Shown here in pieces: positions 38,477 through 50,311 of a DNA stretch of 64,000 nucleotides. The notes under the pieces are model-generated. The model saw only the letters and a list, made by a program, of their open reading frames with translations, was not told where the DNA came from and made no database searches. How positions within the stretch are numbered: position 1 is the first letter of the stretch; each line of letters starts with the position of its first letter. The translations under genes were made by a program, and so were the position numbers. The DNA is taken from the NCBI RefSeq assembly GCF_001467585.1, contig NZ_LNXY01000003.1, positions 248,001 through 312,000 of the forward strand, given 5' to 3'. Source of the DNA: Legionella drozanskii LLAP-1 (GTDB lineage Bacteria > Pseudomonadota > Gammaproteobacteria > Legionellales > Legionellaceae).

Positions 38477-39233
38477 ACGTATTATTCCATGCCTTGATGT
38501 ACGCGATAATCAAGTTGTGAAAGGTCTGAAATTCCGTAACCATCGTGTAGTGGGAGATATTTTATCTCTTGCTAGTCAATATTCTGCTGAGGGCGCGGAT
38601 GAACTCGTTTTTTATGATATTACCGCAAGCTCCGACCAACGCTCAGTTAGTCCCCAATGGGTAAATCAGGTTGCTGCTGCAATTAATATCCCTTTCACCG
38701 TCGCTGGTGGTATTCGGAATCTTGCTACCGCTAGAGCCTTACTTAATGCGGGGGCCGATAAATTGTCGCTCAATAGTCCCGCTTTAGAAAATCCCAACTT
38801 AATTAATCATCTCAGCCAAGAATTTGGTAATCAATGCATCGTCATTGGCATTGATAGTCAATGGATAGCCAATGATTTTTACGTTTACCAATACACTGGG
38901 GATGAAACTAAATCAATCAACTCAAGACGCAAAACGCTGGATTGGATTTCTGAGGTACAAGACCGAGGTGCCGGAGAAATCGTTCTCAACTGCATGCAAG
39001 CGGATGGAGTCCGTCAGGGCTACGATCTCATGCAATTGCAACTCGTTCGCGATCACATTCAAGTCCCATTAATTGCTTCGGGGGGAGCGGGAAATGCCGA
39101 TGATTTCGTGAATGTATTCCAACAAGCACGAGTCGATGGTGCTTTAGCTGCTTCAGTTTTTCATGAAGGGGTTTTATCGATCAACGAAGTGAAACAGAAA
39201 CTTAAAGCCAATAATATTGAGGTTAGATTATGA
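38466..39233 (+). CDS. hisF: Imidazole glycerol phosphate synthase cyclase HisF
   Basis: 255 residues. Catalytic Asp in [14 protein letters not shown] and Asp in [12 protein letters not shown]; phosphate loops VAGGIRN and SGGAGN. It overlaps hisA by 11 bases and hisI by four. The middle segment ([16 protein letters not shown]) diverges from the usual GG-type stretch here, but the catalytic residues are present. Confidence 0.96.
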   Translation: MVAKRIIPCLDVRDNQVVKGLKFRNHRVVGDILSLASQYSAEGADELVFYDITASSDQRSVSPQWVNQVAAAINIPFTVAGGIRNLATARALLNAGADKLSLNSPALENPNLINHLSQEFGNQCIVIGIDSQWIANDFYVYQYTGDETKSINSRRKTLDWISEVQDRGAGEIVLNCMQADGVRQGYDLMQLQLVRDHIQVPLIASGGAGNADDFVNVFQQARVDGALAASVFHEGVLSINEVKQKLKANNIEVRL

Positions 39234-39844
39234 ATAGCGTACAGATCAATCAATTAGCTTGGCAAAAAATGGATGGCCTCATACCGGCCGTCATCCAAAA
39301 TGCCAACAATGGTGAAGTATTAATGCTTGGCTACATGAATCAAGAGGCCTTAGCTCTCACTTTGGAAAAAGGCCAAATCACTTTTTATAGTCGCAGTAAA
39401 CAACGCTTGTGGACTAAAGGCGAATCCTCGGGGCATTCGATGCAACTCAAAGCGATTGCTCCGGATTGTGATGGCGATAGTTTACTTATTCAAGTTATAC
39501 CCAATGGCCCTGCTTGCCATCTCGGCTTTGCCAGTTGTTTTCAACCACCAATAAACACAAAGCTCGGCTTTTTAGATCGCTTGATTCAACTCATCGAACA
39601 TCGCGCAAAAGAAAGCTCCGCCGAGAGTTATACCGCTCAATTACTCGCATCAGGTATCAACCGTTGCGCGCAAAAAGTAGGCGAAGAAGCAGTTGAAACT
39701 GCCATTGCAGCAGTGACTAATCAGCGCGATGAATTGGTCAATGAAGCGTCTGATTTGATTTTTCATTTGCTCGTGATGTTACAAGCCTGTGAACTTAGTT
39801 TTTATGAGTTGTTGGACTGTTTGCAGGCAAGGCATAAATCATAG
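39230..39844 (+). CDS. hisI: Bifunctional phosphoribosyl-AMP cyclohydrolase/phosphoribosyl-ATP pyrophosphatase HisI(E)
   Basis: 204 residues. N-terminal cyclohydrolase ([26 protein letters not shown]) fused to C-terminal pyrophosphohydrolase ([16 protein letters not shown]). Steps two and three of the pathway. Last gene of the operon. Confidence 0.96.
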   Translation: MNSVQINQLAWQKMDGLIPAVIQNANNGEVLMLGYMNQEALALTLEKGQITFYSRSKQRLWTKGESSGHSMQLKAIAPDCDGDSLLIQVIPNGPACHLGFASCFQPPINTKLGFLDRLIQLIEHRAKESSAESYTAQLLASGINRCAQKVGEEAVETAIAAVTNQRDELVNEASDLIFHLLVMLQACELSFYELLDCLQARHKS

Positions 39845-39864
39845 TTGGAATAAGGATTTTCCAC

Positions 39865-39890
39865 GCCCTCTCCCGCTTGCGGGAGAGGGC
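39865..39890. repeat. Perfect palindrome after the his operon
   Basis: GCCCTCTCCCG-CTTG-CGGGAGAGGGC: 11-bp perfect stem, no T-tract. Related to the arms of the element at 31028-31094. It may stop transcription poorly or stabilise the his mRNA 3' end. Confidence 0.6.
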
Positions 39891-39927
39891 AGAAAAGTGA
39901 CAATTTTTAAGAGTCTCACCTACCCAC

Positions 39928-41100
39928 TCAAACCACCGCCAACAATACCGCAGTCAAATAATTACCCTCAGGAAAAGTCGCCAAGGTTGGATGGCAGCTT
40001 GCTGGTCCAAAAGTACCCAATAATCGTGCTTGTTTTCCTGCCGCTGCAGCTTGGCTACTTACTAATAGACAAAATTCTTGTGCGCTTAAAGCAGATGAGC
40101 AATTACAAGTCATCAATAAACTACCAGGCTCCATCGCTTTAAACACTTCCCGATGTAAAAAACGATAATAATTTTTAGCGCGCTCTAAATGTTGCTGAGA
40201 CGGAACTAATTTAGGCGGATCGAGAATAACCAAATCATAATCACCGGCCTGAGTTAAATAATCGCGTGCATCTGCCTCAATAAATTCGATATTTTTGAGC
40301 TGATTTAATTGAGCATTTTCCTTGGCCTGTGCAATTGCATGCGCTGAGCTATCGACTGCAGTAATTTTACTCGCCCCTGCTTTAGCCGCATGTAAGGCAA
40401 AACCGCCGGTATAGGAATAAAGGTCCAATACTCGTTTCCCTTTCGCGAGGGCAGCAATGCGTTGATGATTTTCGCGCTGATCAAGAAATAATCCCGTTTT
40501 CTGAGCCTGGGAGAAATCAACTTGATATATAATCCCTGCTTCGCATACTTGCGCATTCCTGGCGGCAACAGGCTCTGCCTCTTTTTTCCAACCATCCTGG
40601 GCAAGCGGCTTCACTTGCGGTAACCAAATAATTTCTTCGTGGGGTAATAGATCCTGAACAGCTTGCTGAATCATCGTCTTGTTTGCTTCTACCCAATAGG
40701 CAGAACTCGCAACCACTGAAAACTGATTAAAGCGATCGATAGTTAAGCCAGATAAACCATCGGCTTCACTATTAAACAAACGATAAGCAGTCGTGCTTTC
40801 ATTAGGAAGGTTCAAAGCCTGTCTAATCCTTAAAGCTTGATTTAAGCGGTGAGCAACAATGGTTGAGAGCGGCTTACTAACCATTGTTTCATGCTGTAAA
40901 GCTAAAACACGAACACGATAAAGCGAATGCTCATTAAAAACTCCAACTCCAAGTAGCGTTCCTTCGGCATCAAAAATATCCACTAATGCACCGGTCACCA
41001 ATTTCCCGGAGGTTTTAGTAATTGCTTTTGGAAAAATCCAAGGATGCCCTCGTCGGACAGCATTCTGTTTGGTTTTATGTAAATAGACAGCGGCCTTCAT
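39928..41100 (-). CDS. rlmI: 23S rRNA m5C methyltransferase, RlmI-like
   Basis: About 390 residues from the ATG at 41100. N-terminal PUA domain (RRGHPWIFPKAITKTSGKL), middle EEHEE-type domain, and SAM-dependent methyltransferase fold (VLDLYSYTGGFALHAAKAGA, DLVILDPPKLVPSQ) with the catalytic Cys region MTCNCSSALS. Methylates cytosine in 23S rRNA (C1962 in E. coli). Convergent with the his operon. RBS weak. Confidence 0.9.
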   Translation of the reverse strand: MKAAVYLHKTKQNAVRRGHPWIFPKAITKTSGKLVTGALVDIFDAEGTLLGVGVFNEHSLYRVRVLALQHETMVSKPLSTIVAHRLNQALRIRQALNLPNESTTAYRLFNSEADGLSGLTIDRFNQFSVVASSAYWVEANKTMIQQAVQDLLPHEEIIWLPQVKPLAQDGWKKEAEPVAARNAQVCEAGIIYQVDFSQAQKTGLFLDQRENHQRIAALAKGKRVLDLYSYTGGFALHAAKAGASKITAVDSSAHAIAQAKENAQLNQLKNIEFIEADARDYLTQAGDYDLVILDPPKLVPSQQHLERAKNYYRFLHREVFKAMEPGSLLMTCNCSSALSAQEFCLLVSSQAAAAGKQARLLGTFGPASCHPTLATFPEGNYLTAVLLAVV

Positions 41101-41228
41101 AATTTTAGTTTTTCTCAAGCACAAAGTTGGCTAATCTACACCAGAACGCAAAAATATTCATCTTTCTTAAGCAATCGCAACCCTATAAGAAACATGTTAG
41201 CATCTGTTTTTTAAAAAAAGGATGAAAC

Positions 41229-42161
41229 ATGTGGTTTAACAATGCACTTATTTATCAATATGAACTCAACGAATCGGTCGATTTTAGTCAATTACTCGCC
41301 GAAGAAAAACTCAAACCCTGCCCGCCTCATGCAAGATTCATTTACGGCTGGCTGCCTGCTTATGCGGATGAGTTAATACAAGAAGTCGCCGGTTGTTCTT
41401 TAATTTGCCTTGGAAAAGAAGAGAAAATTCTACCAAGCGGGGTTATCAAACGCTTGCTTGCCGAACGTATCCAAACTATTGAAGCACAACAAGGAAGAAC
41501 CGTTAAACGAGCCGAGAAAGCTCAAATGGCCGAAGATCTAGAGTTTGAACTTTTACCAAAATCGTTTTGTGTACAAAAACGATTACCTGCTTTATTAGAT
41601 AGTATGACCAAGCGCTTAATCGTTAACGCTTCCAGTAATAATCAAGCATCGCAGCTTACCTCTTTATTGCGAAAATCAATTCCTGGAATCCAAATCGAGC
41701 CTCTTGCCTGCAATGAGAATCTAGCTCTGAGATTTGCACAATGGCTGAGTGATCCCTCCCTTCTGCCACCCAATTTTCAACTCGCCTCCGATTGCCTATT
41801 GTTTTCTCTCGATGACGATAAGAAAAGAGTCAATTGTAAAGGTTATGAGCTCCCTGCCGAAGAGATATTAACTCTTTTATCCCAAGGTCTAGCCGCAGCC
41901 GAAGTTTCACTCATTTGGAATGAGCGTATTCAATTTACTCTCACTCACGATCTGACTTTCAAGCGCTTAAAAAGCCTCGAGTATTTAATCGATGAATTTA
42001 ATGAAATTCGTGAACTCGAAGAAGAATATCAGCAACGAGATGCCGAACTTACTCTGCTATGCGGAGAGTTGCGTGGTCTAACCAATGATTTACTCGCCGG
42101 CTTGAGTGCAGAGCAGAAAGAGACGAAAGTACTGGAGGAAGAAGCGCTTTCTCCCGCTTAG
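41229..42161 (+). CDS. rdgC: Recombination-associated protein RdgC
   Basis: 310 residues, ring-forming DNA-binding protein that modulates RecA. Family start MWFNNALIYQYEL; middle LLPKSFCVQKRLPALLD and C-terminal LTHDLTFKRLKSLEYLIDEF. RBS AAGGA eight bases upstream. Monocistronic, divergent from rlmI. Confidence 0.95.
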   Translation: MWFNNALIYQYELNESVDFSQLLAEEKLKPCPPHARFIYGWLPAYADELIQEVAGCSLICLGKEEKILPSGVIKRLLAERIQTIEAQQGRTVKRAEKAQMAEDLEFELLPKSFCVQKRLPALLDSMTKRLIVNASSNNQASQLTSLLRKSIPGIQIEPLACNENLALRFAQWLSDPSLLPPNFQLASDCLLFSLDDDKKRVNCKGYELPAEEILTLLSQGLAAAEVSLIWNERIQFTLTHDLTFKRLKSLEYLIDEFNEIRELEEEYQQRDAELTLLCGELRGLTNDLLAGLSAEQKETKVLEEEALSPA

Positions 42162-42185
42162 AAGAAGGCATTAAAACGTTATGAG

Positions 42186-42265
42186 CCTTGGCCCAACAAA
42201 TTTGTTGGCCTCAAACCAAAAAATCCTTAGTTCACTTCAGTGGGAATGTTGGGCCTTGGCCCAAC
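42186..42265. repeat. Pair of TTGGCCCAAC palindromic repeats
   Basis: GGC-C-CAACAAATTTGTTG-GCC near 42190-42210 and the perfect palindrome GTTGGGCC-TT-GGCCCAAC at 42248-42265. The second shares its core with the ends of the element at 43514-43772. The 205-base spacer after rdgC holds nothing else. Confidence 0.6.
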
Positions 42266-42366
42266 CTACACCCGAGCACCAACTCTACGTCAGTCAATCG
42301 ACGAAAAGCCCTTTACTAATACAACGAATTAATTTTCGTTGCTGGTTCAACACCACTATTAATCCT

Positions 42367-43143
42367 TTATGACACAGAGACACTAGGTGGATAACTATGA
42401 TAAGTGGCTTGATAAACTTTTAAAGCGTCGTCAGCGGCTTTTTTCAACCCTAGAATATTGTTGGCGCTGTATAGAATTGCTAACGCTTCTCGAGCACTTG
42501 GAGCCTGTGGGTAATTCTCAATCAAGAAACTTGCCCGTTCGACTGCAGCCACATACATTTTACGATCATAATAATATTTAGAAGTATTAAGTTCACGCTT
42601 AGCAAACATGTTGCGTAAGTAAATCATACGCTGTAATGCATTGGGCTTATATCGACTATCTGGGAATTTTTGCACTAGCGTGGCGAAATCAGAATAAGCC
42701 TGCGATTGCGAACCTGGATCACGCCAAGACTCATCGATAGGTAAACTACTTGCCATGGTACCCCGAGTTTGTTGGAAATTTGCTAACCCTTTCATGTAAT
42801 AAGCATAATCTACATTCTTAGCTCGCGGATAAAGATGGATAAATCGCTCCGCTGTTGCCGCTGACGAAGGGTAATCACCTTTTTTGTAATAAGCATAAAT
42901 TAAATCCATTTGTGCCTTCTCAGCAAAATCACTGAAAGGATACAAAGACTCCAAAGCTTCTAAGCGCTTTGCTGCACTATCATATTGTCCTTTTGACATA
43001 GACTGCTCTGCTTCAGTAAATAACTGCTTAGCAGGTACCCCCTGGTATGGGCTGTTATCATCATCATTTTTACTCCACCAACTATTGCATGCCGTTAGAG
43101 AAAGCAAAAAACCCGATAGGACTAGCATTTGAATTCGTTTCAT
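42367..43143 (-). CDS. bamD: Outer-membrane assembly lipoprotein BamD
   Basis: About 258 residues. Lipobox LTAC (LSGFLLSLTACNSWW) and TPR-type repeats (AKQLFTEAEQSMSKGQYDSA, AKRLEALESLYPFSDFAEKA, DYPSSAATAERFIHLYPRAK). Essential subunit of the BAM complex at the inner face of the outer membrane. ATG at 43143 preferred over an in-frame TTG six codons upstream. Confidence 0.95.
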   Translation of the reverse strand: MKRIQMLVLSGFLLSLTACNSWWSKNDDDNSPYQGVPAKQLFTEAEQSMSKGQYDSAAKRLEALESLYPFSDFAEKAQMDLIYAYYKKGDYPSSAATAERFIHLYPRAKNVDYAYYMKGLANFQQTRGTMASSLPIDESWRDPGSQSQAYSDFATLVQKFPDSRYKPNALQRMIYLRNMFAKRELNTSKYYYDRKMYVAAVERASFLIENYPQAPSAREALAILYSANNILGLKKAADDALKVYQATYHSYPPSVSVS

Positions 43144-43288
43144 ATCAACACCCATGGCCAAACAACTATTTGCAAATGCCGCTCATTATACTCATCCGTT
43201 AAAATTTTGCTAATAAAAAGCTAAGGATAAATTTCTAATAAAAATTATTTGCAAAGAATGAAACCTTGAGATAGTATTCAGCTCTGTC

Positions 43289-43376
43289 GGAGAGGTGGCT
43301 GAGCGGTCGAAAGCGGCGGTCTTGAAAACCGTTGAAGGGCAACCTTCCCAGGGTTCGAATCCCTGCCTCTCCGCCA
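43289..43376 (+). tRNA. tRNA-Ser (anticodon UGA)
   Basis: 88 bases including encoded CCA. Acceptor stem GGAGAGG / CCTCTCC with discriminator G; D-arm GTGGCTGAGCGG; anticodon loop CTTGAAA (TGA); long class II variable arm typical of serine tRNAs; T-arm GGTTCGAATCC. Confidence 0.96.
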
Positions 43377-43513
43377 AAAAATCTTTTCCTCAATCTTCCA
43401 TTCATCAAGTATTACCTAATCTTTCTAGAATAAATTCATTGGCTCAAGCTGATTGATATTAATTCACATTAATGTGGGTTGGGTCTTAGTCGAATTTAGG
43501 ACGTAAAGGAATG

Positions 43514-43772
43514 TTGGCCAAGGCCCTGGGGTATCATCACTTTTTTTTGAACAAAAATAGGTGTTGCTCCAATCAGTAGCTACGTTCGGGCTGAGGAAGC
43601 GCGTAGCGCTGTCTCGAAGCCTTGGTGCAAAGCCGCACCCTTCGAGTGCCTCAGGACAGGCCTTCGAGACGTCGCTGGCGCTCCTCCTCAGGCTGAACGG
43701 TTCAGTAAAACACTGGATTTGGCTCGAAATATTATTCAAAAAAAAGTGACGATACCTCAGGCCAAGGCCCAA
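43514..43772. mobile_element. MITE-like element with nested inverted repeats
   Basis: About 259 bases with terminal inverted repeats of 38 bases (43514-43551 and 43735-43772): 24 of the inner 26 positions match. A second inverted repeat lies inside (outer parts CGTTC..GCTGAGGA at 43583 onward and its complement ending 43699), and within that GTCTCGAAGCC pairs with GGCCTTCGAGAC. No transposase. Located between tRNA-Ser and kdsA. Confidence 0.65.
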
Positions 43773-43794
43773 CCTACAAGGCTCAATAAGCTGC

Positions 43795-46271
<2,477 letters not shown>

Positions 46272-46374
46272 CTAAACCGCCGCCAAGCGGTAAAAAAAAA
46301 GCAACGCATGTGAACGGGATTTAATTTTAACAAAATTGGAGGAAAATTAATACTTAAATTGTTGAGTATTGTAA

Positions 46375-46446
46375 GAACCTCTAGGTTCCACGGAATCGAG
46401 CAGCGTACATCGTAGCCTTAATGTAGCGAAGCGAAATCAAGGATTT
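46375..46446. repeat. Dispersed repeat in the pyrG upstream region
   Basis: A small hairpin GAACCT-CT-AGGTTC (46375-46388), then GTAGCCTTAATGTAGCGAAG (from 46412) running into CGAAATCAAGGATTT, the type of GTAGCC...GCGAAGCG...repeat found between genes in many gammaproteobacteria (from memory). The rest of the 470-base gap (46251-46721) is very AT-rich with no gene. Confidence 0.45.
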
Positions 46447-46721
46447 CACTCCGTTGACTCATAATAATGTTCGTTCAATGGTATTTTGTAAAATGAGCGA
46501 GTTCAGAGCTCGTTTTATCTAATTCGTTTTTCATGTCTGGATAATACCAATCAATGAATTTATTTATTTTTTCTTCATAATTTTTACTTATCAATAGTGT
46601 AAAATTTATACTATAGATATATATAAACAACCCATGCAGTTAACTTATTAAAAATATGAAAAGTAAAAATAAAGATTTAATGAAAATTCAAATCCACGGG
46701 TAGGATCAAGTTGGAGAATAT

Positions 46722-48011
46722 ATGAAAAAATTTACCTGTGATTGCTTAATTATTGGTGGTGGAGTCCAAGGTTTTGTTCTTTTTTATCTTCTCAAACAAA
46801 TAGGTGTTCAATCGCTTGCTTTGGTTACTGATAAACAATTGGGTGAAGGTGAAACAACACACAGTCATGGCTACTACAACAGAGGCTGTTTTAATAGCCT
46901 TGATGCGACAATTGAAAGTAATGGATGGTGGGATAAATTTTTCAAACTTCATGGCAGAGAATGCGGATCAATTGATCAAACCTATGCACTTGCCAATGAA
47001 TCAGATGCGCAATTATTACTCCAATCCTGGCAATTAAGAGACTTAGCCTATCAGGAGGTAAAAGAACCACCTTCTGATTTAGTGCGTCTAGGCTATAGAC
47101 TCAGGGCAAATGAAAAATTATTCACTGTTACTGAAGGTCATATTAATGGGCATGGGATTATCACAGCACTCGCTAAAAATAATTACAATCAATTAATTCA
47201 CGGTTCCTTGCGCAAATTAATTTGTAATGAATCTAACACCGCGATTAAAAAGGTAGAAATAGAGACTCAAGAAGGACCGATTGAATTTACAGCTAAGCAG
47301 TATTTCCTTTGTACCGGCAGAAACACACAAGCTCTTTTAGAAAATCTGTATAAAGATAATCAATTGAAAGGTGTCTGTCCCCAAAATAGTGTCAGACTCA
47401 TTCCAATGTTGGTCTTTAAAGGTAATACGCCTATTCTCACAGGTGCTTACCTACCCTACGATATCACAATGGCTTCAAGAAAGAGTAAGGGAGAGGTCTA
47501 CACTATTATGAGTTATCTCAAAGGGTTAGAAGTAACCCGAAGCTCCGTGCCCTTAGACGAAGAATTAGCTGATGATCCACTCTTAGTCAAACGATGTATT
47601 ACCCAATTGAAAGCTCTATACCCTAAGTTAAAGCTTGAAAGCGGTAATTTTGAATTTGGTTACTATACAGGCCCTAAGATTGATTATCCTATTGATAGTG
47701 AAGAATTTAAAACTATTAATGATTTCAAAAAGTTAAATGATTATTATACCGATAATTTAAATTTTGATAATTTCGATTATATCTGGCCGGGATTATTTTC
47801 TAATAGTTATTATTGTGCTCGCTTACTAATTGAGAAATATCAAAAACAAAAAGCGCAATGGATAGTACATCCCTCACAAACAGCCTTTGATGCAGCCGCT
47901 TTGGGGTTACCAATACAAAAAGAAGTCGCAGATGAACACTGTCTAACAGACAAAATTGAATGGTATAGCTGGAAAGATTTTTGTAAAAAATACCCCCTAC
48001 TTCTAACCTAA
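46722..48011 (+). CDS. FAD-dependent oxidoreductase (DAO-like)
   Basis: 429 residues. N-terminal dinucleotide-binding motif IIGGGVQGFVLFYLL and a DAO-like plan (THSHGYYNRGCF; HGIITALAKNN; FLCTGRNTQALLENL). No signal peptide. Substrate not deducible. RBS GGAG six bases upstream. Codon use and the long AT-rich upstream region suggest a relatively recent acquisition, but this is inference. The last 120 residues do not show a motif I can name. Confidence 0.75.
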   Translation: MKKFTCDCLIIGGGVQGFVLFYLLKQIGVQSLALVTDKQLGEGETTHSHGYYNRGCFNSLDATIESNGWWDKFFKLHGRECGSIDQTYALANESDAQLLLQSWQLRDLAYQEVKEPPSDLVRLGYRLRANEKLFTVTEGHINGHGIITALAKNNYNQLIHGSLRKLICNESNTAIKKVEIETQEGPIEFTAKQYFLCTGRNTQALLENLYKDNQLKGVCPQNSVRLIPMLVFKGNTPILTGAYLPYDITMASRKSKGEVYTIMSYLKGLEVTRSSVPLDEELADDPLLVKRCITQLKALYPKLKLESGNFEFGYYTGPKIDYPIDSEEFKTINDFKKLNDYYTDNLNFDNFDYIWPGLFSNSYYCARLLIEKYQKQKAQWIVHPSQTAFDAAALGLPIQKEVADEHCLTDKIEWYSWKDFCKKYPLLLT

Positions 48012-48031
48012 GCTCACTAATAGTAAACTGT

Positions 48032-48424
48032 CTATCTCGCTAAGGCTGCAATGCAAGTGACTTCAATCAGCAGACCGGGATTTGCTAATGCCGCAACACC
48101 CACGGAGGTGCTTGTATAAGACGAAACCGGCATGCATTGTTTTCGAGTGGTAAAATACGCCAAGCCATTTTTTTCCATATCAACGATATAAGAGGTCATG
48201 GCGAGAACTTGTGATAAATCAGAATTTGCTGCACGGAGCGCATGTTCTATGTTTTTAAATAATTGGCGTGTTTGCGATTCAATATCCTTTCCCACTAAAT
48301 TGCCATTTTTATCTTCGCCAGCTTGCCCTGTGACGAAAATTAAATCGTTATATCGAACGCATTGAGTAAATCCATATTTATCATAGGAAAGCAACTCAGG
48401 CACCTCTATCACTTCTTTGGGCAT
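48032..48424 (-). CDS. Rid-family (YjgF/UK114) protein lacking the RidA arginine
   Basis: 130 residues with the Rid fold: FVTGQAGEDKNGNLVGKDIE, QTRQLFKNIEHALRAAN, VGVAALANPGLLIEVTCIA. True RidA enamine deaminases carry an Arg just before the VxVxxL strand; hand alignment puts Ser or Thr here, so deaminase activity is doubtful. RBS GGAG eight bases upstream. Convergent with the FAD oxidoreductase. Confidence 0.82.
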   Translation of the reverse strand: MPKEVIEVPELLSYDKYGFTQCVRYNDLIFVTGQAGEDKNGNLVGKDIESQTRQLFKNIEHALRAANSDLSQVLAMTSYIVDMEKNGLAYFTTRKQCMPVSSYTSTSVGVAALANPGLLIEVTCIAALAR

Positions 48425-48548
48425 AATAGGTCTCCATGTGGTTTCGTTTCTCTATCGCTTTCATTAATATTAGACTATTTAAATCAACTAAGAACTATAC
48501 TGAATAATAGATTGGCAATAAGCTGTAGTTAATTTGACTGGGAGAGTT

Positions 48549-49094
48549 ATGACAGAATATTGTATTCAAGCAGCAATGTTTAAATTGCCTCTTTTTTTTG
48601 GCCGCTTTACCCATGATTTTTGGGTTTTAAGAGAAATTAAAACGAATAAAATGATAGCGCAATTACATGGGCTTGCGACTTCGAGAAAGAGTGGTCAAGT
48701 TGTACCAATTGGTTATAGAAGCGATCATAGCTTAAGGGCGCATTGCATAGTCTATGATCCCCAGTTTGCTTATCAATATCGCTTACCAGTCGGTACGTAT
48801 GCCTTACCCATCCACGCTTACCACACGGTATATGAGGAAGAAGACTCTGTGCAACAATGGATGCGAGCCATCGAAGCTGTCAAGGCAATCAATCATTTGA
48901 ACCTTGATTATCCCCGAGGCGGATTTAGAGTTCCCTTATTGGCCACAATCAATAGCAACTCCATCTATCACACCTTTGCTCAAGTCATGAATATACCCTT
49001 GCATCTGTTTGATGGATTTTTCCATATCGGGATAAAAGCGTCTCTATACGAGCAAATTAAATCATCAATAAGCAGTCCAGAGAACTGCTCATGA
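48549..49094 (+). CDS. Hypothetical 181-residue protein
   Basis: Not recognised. ATG at 48549 with GGGAG just upstream. No signal peptide or membrane segment. Aromatic- and His-rich (FGRFTHDFWVLREIKTNK, PIHAYHTVYEEED). The phrase HDFWVLRE...AQLHGLA hints at a beta-rich domain. Convergent with ribBA. It could be a small enzyme or a translocated protein; no evidence decides. Confidence 0.6.
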   Translation: MTEYCIQAAMFKLPLFFGRFTHDFWVLREIKTNKMIAQLHGLATSRKSGQVVPIGYRSDHSLRAHCIVYDPQFAYQYRLPVGTYALPIHAYHTVYEEEDSVQQWMRAIEAVKAINHLNLDYPRGGFRVPLLATINSNSIYHTFAQVMNIPLHLFDGFFHIGIKASLYEQIKSSISSPENCS

Positions 49095-49102
49095 CCAATG
49101 CT

Positions 49103-50311
49103 CTATTCTATCGCCAATAAATGCCCAAGTTTTTGCTGCTTGGTTTTTAAATAATCTCTATTTTCAGGGGTAGGATGAACCGACAAGGCTAACCGCTCAG
49201 TGACTTTCAAGCCATATTTTTCAAGAGATTCTACTTTCTTAGGGTTATTCGTCAAAAGTCTTAATGATTCGATCCCCAAATATTTTAAAATTTGAAAAGC
49301 CACAGAGTAATCACGACTATCGGCAGGAAAACCTAATTGCAAATTAGCATCCACCGTATCGTAACCTTTTTCTTGTAAAGCATAAGCCTTTAATTTATTA
49401 GCAAGTCCTATCCCGCGCCCTTCTTGCCGTAGATAAACAAGAATACCCCCTTCTTTGCCAATCTGAGCCAAAGATTGTTGTAATTGCTTGCCGCAATCAC
49501 ATTTACAAGATCCAAAAACATCACCGGTTATGCATTCTGAATGAATGCGAACCATGGGAACTTGATTCTTATACCTTGGTTCTTTAATGAGTGCAAAATG
49601 CTCGGCTGAATCCAGCTTATTGTGGAAAACCGTCATCGTAAAATCACCGTGATCATGCAAAGGAATCCGCGTGGTTGCTACTTCTTCCACTAAATTCTCA
49701 TGTCGAATACGGTATTCGATGAGATCCTTAATGGTAACCATGGGTAAATTATGTTCTTGCGAAAATAGAGCAAGCTCATCGCGTCGACTCATTGTGCCAT
49801 CTTCATTAATGATTTCACAAATTACTGCCGCCGGTTTAAGACCAGCAAGACGTGCTAAATCAACAGAACCCTCTGTTTGGCCTGGTCGCTCGAGTACCCC
49901 TTGATCTCTTGCCCGCAAAGGAAAAACATGTCCGGGAGATATGAGATCATTGGGTTGACTGTCTGCAGAAATCGCTACGGCAATGGTGTGCGCTCGATCT
50001 CGAGCCGAAATCCCCGTTGATACTCCGCTTGCAGCTTCTATTGAAACTGTAAAAGCAGTACCGTAAGGCGAGCGATTGTTTTTTGCCATCATAGGCAAAT
50101 CTAATTTATCAATATATTGGCTTGCCATAGGTAAACAGATTAATCCTCTGCCAAAACGAGCCATAAAATTGATCGCTTCGGGAGTGGTGTATTCTGCAGC
50201 GATGACTAAATCGCCTTCATTTTCGCGTTCTTCATCATCTAATAATATGATCATGCGACCAGCTTTTAATGCTGCAATCGCTTGCTCAATTGTTGCAAAA
50301 GGCTTTGTCAT
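49103..50311 (-). CDS. ribBA: Bifunctional DHBP synthase/GTP cyclohydrolase II RibBA
   Basis: 402 residues. N-terminal 3,4-dihydroxy-2-butanone-4-phosphate synthase (DDEERENEGDLVIAAEY, about residues 1-200) and C-terminal GTP cyclohydrolase II with zinc Cys set (CITGDVFGSCKCDCG) and YLRQEGRGIGLANK. Both branches entering riboflavin synthesis. Third gene of ribD-ribE-ribBA; four-base overlap with ribE. ribH is not in the window. Confidence 0.96.
   Translation of the reverse strand: MTKPFATIEQAIAALKAGRMIILLDDEERENEGDLVIAAEYTTPEAINFMARFGRGLICLPMASQYIDKLDLPMMAKNNRSPYGTAFTVSIEAASGVSTGISARDRAHTIAVAISADSQPNDLISPGHVFPLRARDQGVLERPGQTEGSVDLARLAGLKPAAVICEIINEDGTMSRRDELALFSQEHNLPMVTIKDLIEYRIRHENLVEEVATTRIPLHDHGDFTMTVFHNKLDSAEHFALIKEPRYKNQVPMVRIHSECITGDVFGSCKCDCGKQLQQSLAQIGKEGGILVYLRQEGRGIGLANKLKAYALQEKGYDTVDANLQLGFPADSRDYSVAFQILKYLGIESLRLLTNNPKKVESLEKYGLKVTERLALSVHPTPENRDYLKTKQQKLGHLLAIE

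Noticed and set aside
42181-42372. 63-codon open frame after rdgC
   Set aside because: Made of the palindromic repeats and non-coding spacer; no ribosome-binding site.
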